Source: Verrucomicrobiaceae bacterium (GTDB lineage: Bacteria > Verrucomicrobiota > Verrucomicrobiia > Chthoniobacterales > JAATET01). Taken from it: a stretch of DNA of 64,000 nucleotides. The stretch covers positions 1 through 64,000 of the forward strand of contig JAIYAZ010000075.1 in assembly GCA_027488755.1 (NCBI GenBank). The letters are read 5' to 3'. A model generated the notes under the pieces. It searched no databases, was not told where the DNA came from, and was given only the letters and a program-made list of their open reading frames with translations. This document shows positions 56,670-64,000 of this stretch, piece after piece. Both the position numbers and the translations under genes were made by a program. Position 1 is the first letter of the stretch; each line of letters opens with the position of its first letter.

Positions 56670-57407
56670 TCAAAAGGGCGGCGGCGGCATTTCCCGCAGC
56701 AGTTGGACGACGCCGGCCTGCCAGCCGTCGCGCACCTGGCGGAGCCAGGGATCGTTTTCCTCCAGCAGGGCGCGGCGGCGCACCTCCAGGCTGCCGGTTT
56801 CGTAGCAGAAGACCTCGAAGGGCGTGCCGACGGAGACGTTGCTTTTCGCGGTGGCGTCGAGCGAGAGGATGCCGCAGCGGACGGCTTCGTCCAGCGGGGT
56901 CTCGAAGGTGAAGGCGCGGTCGAGCAGGGGCTTGCCGTATTTCGATTCGCCGATCTGGAGGAAGGGCGATTCGCGGCTGGCGTGGATGGCGTTGCCGGGC
57001 GAGTAGATGCGGTAGATCTGCGGCGGCTGGCAGCCGATCTGCCCGCCGAGGATGAGGTTGATGTTGAACTCGAGCCCGGCCTCGCGCATCGCGGGACCGT
57101 CGAGGGCCCGCACGGCGCGGACCTTTTCGCCGATGTAGCGCACGGTGTCGTAGAGGCTCGGCTGGTTCAGCAGGCAGGGGAGCGCGCCCTCGGGGCCGGA
57201 TTCCGCCATGTCGCCCTCGATCAACTCGGCGACGGACTGCGTGAGCGAGAGGTTGCCCGAGCTGAGCAGGCAGAGCACGCGGTCGCCGTCGCGGCGGTAG
57301 ATGCGCATCTTCGGGTGGATCGTAATGTTGTCCACGCCGGCGCTCGTCCGGGAGTCCGAGAGGAACACGATCCCCTCGCGGCAGAGCAGGCTCAGGCAAT
57401 ACGTCAT
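56670..57407 (-). CDS. Anbu-type proteasome-like peptidase
   Basis: 245 residues. Begins MTYCLSLLCREGIVFLSDSRTSAGVDNIT, the Anbu (ancestral beta subunit) N-terminus; loss of Met would expose Thr2 as nucleophile, with Asp/Arg of DSRT behind it. Usually this gene sits with a transglutaminase-like, an alpha-E and an ATP-grasp protein; here it is between trpF and a small membrane protein. The in vivo substrate of the family is unknown. Confidence 0.88.
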   Translation of the reverse strand: MTYCLSLLCREGIVFLSDSRTSAGVDNITIHPKMRIYRRDGDRVLCLLSSGNLSLTQSVAELIEGDMAESGPEGALPCLLNQPSLYDTVRYIGEKVRAVRALDGPAMREAGLEFNINLILGGQIGCQPPQIYRIYSPGNAIHASRESPFLQIGESKYGKPLLDRAFTFETPLDEAVRCGILSLDATAKSNVSVGTPFEVFCYETGSLEVRRRALLEENDPWLRQVRDGWQAGVVQLLREMPPPPF

Positions 57408-57434
57408 GCCGATGCGATACGCGGGGCGGCGCGG

Positions 57435-57854
57435 TTATTCAACCACGCGGGCGTTCGCGCGCTTGATGCCGTGCGGGCTTTCGTGGTGGGTGATGAGCCG
57501 CACGCGGCCGTCGCTCGTGCGAAAGAGCGAGCTCAGAATCCAGCTCACGAGGCTGATGAGGATGGCCCCGAAAAAGGCCGGCCAGAAGCCCTCAACGTGG
57601 AACGGCGGCACCACGGCCGACACCAGCATTAGGAGCAGCGCATTCACGACGAAGATGAACAGCCCCATCGTCACGATGATGAACGGCAGGCTCAGCAGGA
57701 GCAGAACGGGGCGCACGAGCGCGTTTATGATGCCAAGCAGCAGCGAGGCGCCGAGAAGCGCGCCGGTCGTGCTGTAAGAGATGCCCGGCACCACCCAGGC
57801 GGCGGCCATGACGGCAAGCGTTGTGATCAACCAGCGGATAAGGAACGCTTGCAT
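57435..57854 (-). CDS. Four-helix membrane protein, YvlD/phage-holin-like family
   Basis: 139 residues from ATG 57854: four hydrophobic helices with family segments WVVPGISYSTTGALLGASLLLGIINALVRPVL and FFGAILISLVSWILSSL, and a polar tail. The PF04020 family is called holin-like, but nothing phage-derived is around. It lies 27 bases before the Anbu-like gene. Confidence 0.85.
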   Translation of the reverse strand: MQAFLIRWLITTLAVMAAAWVVPGISYSTTGALLGASLLLGIINALVRPVLLLLSLPFIIVTMGLFIFVVNALLLMLVSAVVPPFHVEGFWPAFFGAILISLVSWILSSLFRTSDGRVRLITHHESPHGIKRANARVVE

Positions 57855-57945
57855 GGTTGGAGGATAGTCCCGGGGCAGGGTTTTTGAAAATTTATTTTGC
57901 CATCGGGCGGGCGGGTTCCTATTCCGTGCGGAGGGGAAAAAACCA

Positions 57946-58308
57946 ATGCCTAAAACCAAAAAATCGGATTCGGAAAAATCGGCCAAGACCAAGGAACTGA
58001 AAACCAAGGCCGCCAAACCCGAGAAGGAAAAGAAAGCCAAGAAGAAGGAAAAGGCGCCCGTCGTTGTTGCGGCCGCCGAACCCAAGCCGGTGAAGGCGGC
58101 AAAGAAGCCGGCCGCGCCCAAGGTCGCGAAGCCCGCTCCCGCGCCGGCGGCGGAGATTGTCATCACCGGCGACGACATTGCTCTGCGCGCCTACTTCATC
58201 GCGGAACGCCGCCAGGCCATGGGCTGGCCGGGCGACTCCACGAGCGACTGGGTCGAAGCCGAGCGCCAGCTCAAGGCCGAGGCCAAGCGCAAAGCCAAGT
58301 CGAAGTAA
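57946..58308 (+). CDS. Lys/Ala-rich DUF2934 protein
   Basis: 120 residues. The first ~75 residues are a Lys/Ala/Pro/Glu tail of the histone-H1 kind. The C-terminal ~40 residues (IALRAYFIAERRQAMGWPG, SDWVEAERQL) match the short DUF2934 domain. The tail suggests nucleic-acid binding, by inference. It is divergent from the membrane protein and convergent with the macroglobulin gene. Confidence 0.75.
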   Translation: MPKTKKSDSEKSAKTKELKTKAAKPEKEKKAKKKEKAPVVVAAAEPKPVKAAKKPAAPKVAKPAPAPAAEIVITGDDIALRAYFIAERRQAMGWPGDSTSDWVEAERQLKAEAKRKAKSK

Positions 58309-58314
58309 CGTCCA

Positions 58315-58336
58315 CCGCCGCGGTGACTCGCGGCGG
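58315..58336. terminator. Hairpin between convergent genes
   Basis: CCGCCGCG / CGCGGCGG with a 6-base loop, a perfect 8-bp stem that fills the gap between the DUF2934 gene and the macroglobulin stop. No T-run is seen. Confidence 0.5.
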
Positions 58337-61300
58337 TTACTTGATGAGGAGACGCCGGTTTTCGCCGTTGGCGCGGATTTCCGGCGCATACATCGCGCGG
58401 GCCTGCGGCGGCCGGGCGGAAAAATCGCCCACCGTTCCGGTGCGCAGATCGTAGCGCAGGGTCCACACGCCGGCCGGCAGCCGGCGAAGGAAGAAGGCGA
58501 CCGTGCGGTCGCGCCATTCGACATAGACGGGAAGTCGTTGCCCGTCGGCGGCAACCGCCTCCGCGAACTCCCCGCTGCGGGCGCCGGGCGTTTCCAGGCC
58601 GGCAGCTTTGGCGTCCTCCACGACGACGTATTCGAGATCGTTTTTGGCCTCAACCGTGAGCACGGACTCCACGCGCTGATCGCGGGCGGAGGCCTCGGTG
58701 TCAGCCCACGGCAGGCGGTCAAAGCGGTAGCCGTCGAGCAACGTGCGCTGGGGATCGAAGCGGAAGAACTCGCGCTTCACGAAGATTTCGTGCCCGGCCG
58801 CAGGGATGCGGGGCTCCTGGGTGAAATAGACGGCCTGGGCCGAGAGGTAGATTGGGCCCGTGCCGGACGTGCGACGCAGCGTGAGGTTGTTTTCGCCGTC
58901 GCGAAGACGGGCGCGATCCACGGCGAAGCGGCTCTGCCCGGCAAGGGCGGTCGCGTCCTTCACCGAGCCGACGACCTCGCCGTTGACCGCGATCTCGAAC
59001 GAAGCCGGGGCCCTCAACTCCCCGCCGGCCGCGAGGTAGCGGCTGAGCGCGAGCAGGGCGATTGCGGTGTCGCGAGTGTTCGACCACTGGGCGCCCCGGC
59101 GGTTTTGGACGAGCCAGTTTACCGCCGGCCCGATGAGGTCGCTGCCGGGGTCGATCGCGAGCAGGGCCTGGAGCGCGAAGGCCGTCGACTCAACGCCGCC
59201 CTCCTGCCACCGGCGGAAGCCGCCGTCCCGGCCCCAGTGCGCGGTGGCCAACGCGGAGGGGCTGGGCGTGCCCACGCCCGTCGCGGGGGAAACGCCCGGC
59301 TGCGGGTCGACCACGACGCCGTCGCGGAGATTGCGCGCGAGCACGGCGGCCTTGTCCTTGTCGCCGAAGGACTGCGCAGCCAGCGCCAAGAGGGCGCGGC
59401 CAAAGGCCGTGAGCGCGGAGCGTTTTTCCCACAGGCGGCCGAGGGAGGCCCGCTCCTCGGAGGCCGGCTTTTGGCCGGAGCGGTGCACGGCCGCGAGGGC
59501 GTGCAGGAGCCAGGCTTCGAGGTCGGGGTCGGCGGAGGCGTTCACGAGCTGAACGCGCAGCCAGTCGGCGGCCCGGGTAAGCACGTCGGAGCGGACGGAC
59601 ACGCCGGCCTGCTGGGCGAGGCGCAGGCCCCAGAGGACGTAGGCGGTCATGAACGCGTCGCCCTCCTGCCCGGGCAACCAGCCCCAGGCGCCGTCCGCGC
59701 GCTGCTGTTCGTAAAGGCGCGCAAGCCCGCTCTGCACGGCGGCATCAAGCTGCGCGAGGCCGGCGCCGCGGGCATCGGCGGGCTGCGTTTTGGCGAGAAA
59801 CTCCGGCGCGATGCCGCCGTAGATCCGGTTGGCAAGGGCGGCGCGGTCGAGGCCCAGCGACGTGAGCGTGCGGGCAGTCACGACCACGGGGAGAAACCGG
59901 CTCATGGTTTGTTCGGAGGAGTTGTCGGGCGCGGTCACGAGAGAGGGCAGCGCATCGAGGGCGGCGGCCGCGAGGCTCGGGGTCGCGCCGATGGTGAGTG
60001 ACTCGGAGCCCGCGCGCCTCGCCGCGGGGAGGGTGAACGTCCAGCTGGTCTCGGCGGCCACGGCCCGTCCCGCCACGAAGACGGATTTCTCGAGGCCGTC
60101 CGGTTCCACGGGCAACTCGGCGCGCACACCATCATGCAGATCGCCGGCCGCCGCGGTGAACGTGAGCCGGGCGGACCCGGGCTCGGTGGCGTTGAGCGTC
60201 CAGTCGATCCGGGCATCCCCGCCGGCGGGGACGTTCACGTTCCGGGCCTTCGCCGCGCCGACCAACCCTTCGACCTGCAGACTCGCGCGGGCGTCGAGCG
60301 CCTTGGGGGTGTGGTTGTTGAGAATGGCCGGAAGGTCAAACCGGTCGCCCGCGACGAGGAACCGCGGGGCCGCCAGTCGCGCGATGAGCGGGCGCGTGGT
60401 CTGCGTCGTCGTTTCGGCGAGCCCGAATTGCGCTCCCGCGCTGGAGCCGCGCGCCACGATGCGCCAGGTCGTGAGCGAATCGGGGTAGCGGAATTTCACG
60501 GTCGCCTCGCCCTCGGCGTTTGTGAGCACCCCCGGCTGCCAGAAGGCGGTCGAGGCGAAATTGGTGCGCACCACGATCGGGGCGGCGTCGGCGGAAACCG
60601 CTTTCGCCAGCGCCCGCACGGCAATCGGCCCCGGGGCGGCGGCGAGGGCAAACGGCGCCATGGCCGCCTCCGCGAGGACGTTTACCGCCCCGGCCTCCGG
60701 CTCATTCCCGGCCGCGCGCGCGAAGGGCTGCCCGGAAATCGAGCTGGCCGGTGCGGGGCCACCCGAACGCGGTTCCCCGAAAAAGACCTCGAGCGGATCG
60801 CCCGCGTAATCCTGTTGAATCGCGGAAACCGCCTCGTCGGTGACCGCAACGGCAAATTCTCCCCGCACCGGCCGGCCCTCGGCGTTGCGCACGCGGAGCT
60901 GCAGCGAAGCCTCGGTGCCGGGACCGACGGGCGAGGCGTTCGGGCGCAGCTCGAGCGTGAGCGCGTGGGCGGTCGGCGGGAACGCGATCTCCTGCGTGTC
61001 CTGAAAAGACTCGAGTCCGCGCACGCTCGTCGCGGTGACGAAGACGTTCGGCACGAAGCGCTCGTCGCGATCGAGTTCGATGAGCTTGGCGTCGCCGTCG
61101 AGGTGGACGACCTCGGCACGGAAGACATCGTCGCCTGCGTGCACGAGCAGGCAGACGTCCCGGCTGGTCGTGTCGGTCGTGAGCATCACCGGCACCTTGC
61201 CCGGTCGGGCGGGCGCGGCGGGATCGACGATCACATTCACCCCGCCGGAGCGATAGGCGATCACGCCCCCGGCGGCCGTGCTGACCCAAACGTTCGCCTC

Positions 61301-63907
61301 GCCGACGACAGGTGGGCCATCCCCATCCCGCCCGGACCAGCTCACGCGGTAAAAACCTGACTCCGCGGGCGTGAAGGCATACGAGGCCCGCCCATTCGCA
61401 TCGGTGGCGACCTCCGCGCGGGCAACTTCCTCGCTGGCGTATTCCTGGCGGATCAAGCGCCAGCCGGCCTCCCCCGGCGGCGGGAACACCCCGCGGCGTA
61501 AGCGGTCAAGCGCCTCGCCGGTGACCTCCCGCCCCTGCGGGTCGAGCCAAACCTCGGTCCAGCGCTGGCGGGCAACCGTGAGCAGACCGTTGGCGGACAC
61601 CTTGCGATCGTTGCCGTCGCGGGTCGCGACCGAAACCTCCACCGGGCCGCCGGGCTGGGTCACGCGGCGCGACGGCGAGACTTCGACAAAATACGACTGC
61701 CGGCCGACGACCAGCGCCGCCTCGCCAACAACCTCGCGGCCGGAGGCGTCCACGAGTCGGGCTGTCACGGTGTAACGCTGGTCCGCCCCCGCATCGAGCG
61801 CCGTGGGCACGCGCAGCTCCGCGGTGCCGTCGGGACCGGTGCGCAGCGTTTCGCGCTGCACGACGACGTCCGGCCCGACCGGGCGGGGAATCGCCCGATC
61901 CCGCCCCGCGAGCGGACGCGGCCACGGGCGAAACTCCTCGCTCCGCCGCACCTCGACCAGCACGCGGGCATCCGCCACCGGCCCGCCGAAGTAGTATTCT
62001 CCCGCGATCCGGACGGTGAGCTCATCGCCCAGCCGCACGCCCTCCCCTCCCCCGGCAACGCGCACATCCACCTTGAATTCCGGGAGGCGGTATTCCTCGA
62101 GGCGGAAGAACGCGGCGTCGCCCACCGTTTCGTTCCCGCGCGAGAACGCGATCGCATACTCGCCGAGCGCAAACTCCGCGGGCAGCGCCAGCTCGCCCCA
62201 GGCCCCGCCGAACTCCGTGAGCTTCACCTCGCCCTTGCGCACCGTCTCGCCGCGGCCATCGCGAATCGCAAACCCGAGCACCGCACCCGCCGGCGTCACC
62301 CAGGCCCCGGCGCGGCGCTCGCGGGCCATCACCTTCCAGCGCACCGTCTCGCCCGGTCGGTAGGCCGCCCGGTCGGTGAACACCTGCACGCGCCACGCCG
62401 CCTCGCCCGCCGGCGCAAAGGCCTCGGTGCGCACCACCGCCGGCTGCGTCCCCGCCAGCCCGAAGGCGAGCACGGCAAGGGAGCCGGCCTCGGCATCGGG
62501 CCACGCAAGCGTCGCCAGACCTTCCTTCACTCCGGCGACCTCCTGCTTCCGCCAGACCCATTCGCCCTCCCGCTGCGCCGCCCGCCAGAGCGTCACCGCA
62601 CCGGCCGCGGCCCGCGCGCCCGTGCGGGCGTCGGCGAAAAACACGACCGCCTGCCGGCCGACGGGCTGGACGGTCATCGCCCCCTCGGTGACGACCAGCA
62701 GCGCGCGGGCGCGTCGGCCGCCGGCCTCCGCCTCGACCAGGTAGGTGCCGGGTTCCGTGACCGGTTCGAGCGTGAGCTGCTTTTCGCGCGGCGCGCGACG
62801 CGAGCCGGCCACCGCGACCTCGCTCCACTGCCGAACCATCTGCGCGGCGTCCACCCGCACGGCGTCGAGCCAGTTCTCGGGCGCGGTTTTTGCGGTCGGG
62901 CGGAAAGCGTCGGCGAGGTTCACCCGGGTGAGCGTGAGGCGAAGCTCGCCCACATTGCGCCAGCGGGCCTGCACGCGCGGACGGTCGCCCGGCAGAAACT
63001 GCTCGCGCACCTCGAGTTCGAGGCTCGCCGCCGTGAGTTCCTCGATGCGCCGCTGCGCCTGCTCGCTGTAGGGCGAGCGTCCCTTGGGGAACTCGCGCAG
63101 AAACCGGCGATACTCCTCCAGCGCCGCGTCGTAGTCCGGCGCAAGCTGCAGCCGGCCGTCGCTTTCCCAGGTCGCGAGACCGAAACTGGCGGTCCATTCC
63201 GCCAGGCCGAACAGGGAGGCCTCGTAAACCGCCGTGGCGGGACCGGCCTCGACGGCGACTCGAAGCTCGCGCCCCGCGCGCTGCTGGGAAAAGGGATCGC
63301 CCGCGGCCTGATACCACCGCGCGAGAAAAAATGCCGCCCGGGCCCGGGCGTCCGGATCGGCGGCAATCTGCCGGGCGTTCGCGAGGATCTCCAGGGGCAC
63401 GCGGCGGTCCGTGAAATCAAGCGTCGGCGGCCCGGTCGCCTTCCAGACGATGGCGAGATACCGGCCCCGGGCCGACGGGATGTCCGTCGAGGCCGCCCAA
63501 TGGCGGAGCGCGGCGGCGTAATGCTCCCAGGCGCGCGGCCAGTCATTCTCCAGCGCCAGCCAGGAATCGCCCAGCGACTCGGCGGCCTCAGCGGCGAAGG
63601 TGTCGTCGCCCTCCGCGAGGCGGGCGAGTTCGGCGCGGGCGCGGGCCACCTCGTCGGGGCCGGGGCGCGAACGCCAGAGCGAGTCGGCGAGGTAGAATTC
63701 GAGCGGACGGCGGTCGGTCGCAGGCACGTCCAGCGCGGCCGCCTTTCGCCACGCGGCGTGGGCCAGGGCGTAGGAACGCTCGGAATAGAATTGCGCGGCC
63801 TGCCGCTGGAGCGCGGGGTAATCCTCCGCCGGCTGGGCCCGGAGCCCGGCGCCGACGGCGAGGGCAAGCGCGACGACGATCCGGAGGCAGGTCAGTCGGG
63901 AGGGCAT
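58337..63907 (-). CDS. Bacterial alpha-2-macroglobulin-like protein lacking the thioester Cys
   Basis: 1856 residues from ATG 63907 (63919 also possible). A signal peptide, an N-terminal helical region (about 25-300), a row of MG beta-sandwich domains, then an alpha/alpha thioester-type domain and a receptor-binding-like C-terminus. The MG1-like DRAAYRPGETVRWKVMAR and the A2M segment TSFWQPGVLTNAEGEATVKFRYPDSLTTWRIVARG-like block are clear. The usual C-x-E-Q thioester is NSSEQTM: Ser1330 replaces Cys. It probably defends the periplasm against proteases or serves as a surface scaffold, without the covalent trap. Confidence 0.85.
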   Translation of the reverse strand: MPSRLTCLRIVVALALAVGAGLRAQPAEDYPALQRQAAQFYSERSYALAHAAWRKAAALDVPATDRRPLEFYLADSLWRSRPGPDEVARARAELARLAEGDDTFAAEAAESLGDSWLALENDWPRAWEHYAAALRHWAASTDIPSARGRYLAIVWKATGPPTLDFTDRRVPLEILANARQIAADPDARARAAFFLARWYQAAGDPFSQQRAGRELRVAVEAGPATAVYEASLFGLAEWTASFGLATWESDGRLQLAPDYDAALEEYRRFLREFPKGRSPYSEQAQRRIEELTAASLELEVREQFLPGDRPRVQARWRNVGELRLTLTRVNLADAFRPTAKTAPENWLDAVRVDAAQMVRQWSEVAVAGSRRAPREKQLTLEPVTEPGTYLVEAEAGGRRARALLVVTEGAMTVQPVGRQAVVFFADARTGARAAAGAVTLWRAAQREGEWVWRKQEVAGVKEGLATLAWPDAEAGSLAVLAFGLAGTQPAVVRTEAFAPAGEAAWRVQVFTDRAAYRPGETVRWKVMARERRAGAWVTPAGAVLGFAIRDGRGETVRKGEVKLTEFGGAWGELALPAEFALGEYAIAFSRGNETVGDAAFFRLEEYRLPEFKVDVRVAGGGEGVRLGDELTVRIAGEYYFGGPVADARVLVEVRRSEEFRPWPRPLAGRDRAIPRPVGPDVVVQRETLRTGPDGTAELRVPTALDAGADQRYTVTARLVDASGREVVGEAALVVGRQSYFVEVSPSRRVTQPGGPVEVSVATRDGNDRKVSANGLLTVARQRWTEVWLDPQGREVTGEALDRLRRGVFPPPGEAGWRLIRQEYASEEVARAEVATDANGRASYAFTPAESGFYRVSWSGRDGDGPPVVGEANVWVSTAAGGVIAYRSGGVNVIVDPAAPARPGKVPVMLTTDTTSRDVCLLVHAGDDVFRAEVVHLDGDAKLIELDRDERFVPNVFVTATSVRGLESFQDTQEIAFPPTAHALTLELRPNASPVGPGTEASLQLRVRNAEGRPVRGEFAVAVTDEAVSAIQQDYAGDPLEVFFGEPRSGGPAPASSISGQPFARAAGNEPEAGAVNVLAEAAMAPFALAAAPGPIAVRALAKAVSADAAPIVVRTNFASTAFWQPGVLTNAEGEATVKFRYPDSLTTWRIVARGSSAGAQFGLAETTTQTTRPLIARLAAPRFLVAGDRFDLPAILNNHTPKALDARASLQVEGLVGAAKARNVNVPAGGDARIDWTLNATEPGSARLTFTAAAGDLHDGVRAELPVEPDGLEKSVFVAGRAVAAETSWTFTLPAARRAGSESLTIGATPSLAAAALDALPSLVTAPDNSSEQTMSRFLPVVVTARTLTSLGLDRAALANRIYGGIAPEFLAKTQPADARGAGLAQLDAAVQSGLARLYEQQRADGAWGWLPGQEGDAFMTAYVLWGLRLAQQAGVSVRSDVLTRAADWLRVQLVNASADPDLEAWLLHALAAVHRSGQKPASEERASLGRLWEKRSALTAFGRALLALAAQSFGDKDKAAVLARNLRDGVVVDPQPGVSPATGVGTPSPSALATAHWGRDGGFRRWQEGGVESTAFALQALLAIDPGSDLIGPAVNWLVQNRRGAQWSNTRDTAIALLALSRYLAAGGELRAPASFEIAVNGEVVGSVKDATALAGQSRFAVDRARLRDGENNLTLRRTSGTGPIYLSAQAVYFTQEPRIPAAGHEIFVKREFFRFDPQRTLLDGYRFDRLPWADTEASARDQRVESVLTVEAKNDLEYVVVEDAKAAGLETPGARSGEFAEAVAADGQRLPVYVEWRDRTVAFFLRRLPAGVWTLRYDLRTGTVGDFSARPPQARAMYAPEIRANGENRRLLIK

Positions 63908-63970
63908 GGCACCCAACATAACGAACCAGCGGCGAAATATTCGGAAAAAATCGTGCCCGACCGGCGCGGA

Positions 63971-64000
63971 TTATTTTTTCTCGGCGTCGAGCGCGGCTTT
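63971..64000 (-). CDS. C-terminal end of a gene entering from the right edge
   Basis: On the minus strand the last ten codons read KAALDAEKK and end in TAA, 51 bases before the chosen macroglobulin start and hence probably upstream in the same operon. Too short to identify; it could also be chance. Confidence 0.35.
   Translation of the reverse strand, partial: KAALDAEKK

Noticed and set aside
57435-57854. Holin-like protein as a sign of a prophage
   Set aside because: The family is widespread in non-phage contexts and no other phage gene is present.

Overview
The window is a gene-dense, high-G+C chromosomal segment. I infer a Verrucomicrobiota bacterium, probably close to Chthoniobacter/Spartobacteria. 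The main reason is a complete four-gene Verru_Chthon cassette (41.7-46.8 kb). Supporting signs are the outer-membrane lipid and LPS genes, an HPr kinase beside HPr and EI, and a GHMP-kinase/UDP-sugar pyrophosphorylase fusion. I see no prophage, insertion sequence, integrase or CRISPR array; most of the window is core chromosome.

Layout. 0-1.5 kb: two tandem secreted proteins sharing a C-terminal domain (the first is cut by the window edge). 1.5-10.7 kb: leuS, rdgB, an orphan exbD, an ECF sigma/membrane-protein/hypothetical/methyltransferase operon, and an operon of a secreted hypothetical, rlmN and an acidic protein. 10.8-16.6 kb: kdsA, lptC-like, lptA-like, lptB, hprK, HPr and ptsI on one strand, joining LPS export to a regulatory-type PTS. 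16.6-19.4 kb: an Mla-type lipid transporter (mlaE, mlaF, mlaD) with a small leader gene. 19.5-22.8 kb: a redox group (wrbA, small membrane protein, yceI, then pirin) with a divergent lysR. 22.8-28.1 kb: smc and an M20 peptidase separated by a palindromic site. 28.1-30.7 kb: a GH16 enzyme, an initiator tRNA and a GH1 lipoprotein. 30.7-34.2 kb: a split PqiA pair and a PqiB with six MCE repeats. 34.3-41.4 kb: phosphofructokinase, the kinase-pyrophosphorylase fusion with a GalU-like partner, tRNA-Arg and fumC. 41.7-48.2 kb: the pseudopilin-like cassette and two exported proteins. 48.3-54.7 kb: mreB, mreC, mreD, mrdA and rng (cell shape and RNA processing). 54.8-57.9 kb: leuB, trpF, an Anbu-type proteasome homologue and a small membrane protein. 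57.9-64 kb: a Lys-rich DUF2934 protein and a giant alpha-2-macroglobulin-like protein whose thioester cysteine is replaced by serine.

Together the genes describe a Gram-negative rod with an elaborate envelope: LPS synthesis and export, two MCE-type lipid transport systems, a periplasmic macroglobulin, and secreted or pilus-like proteins. Most operons are tightly packed, with 4-base ATGA overlaps. Start codons were chosen from signal peptides, domain starts, Shine-Dalgarno matches and overlaps, and often differ from the longest open frame. All family assignments come from reading motifs by eye; no database search was run.
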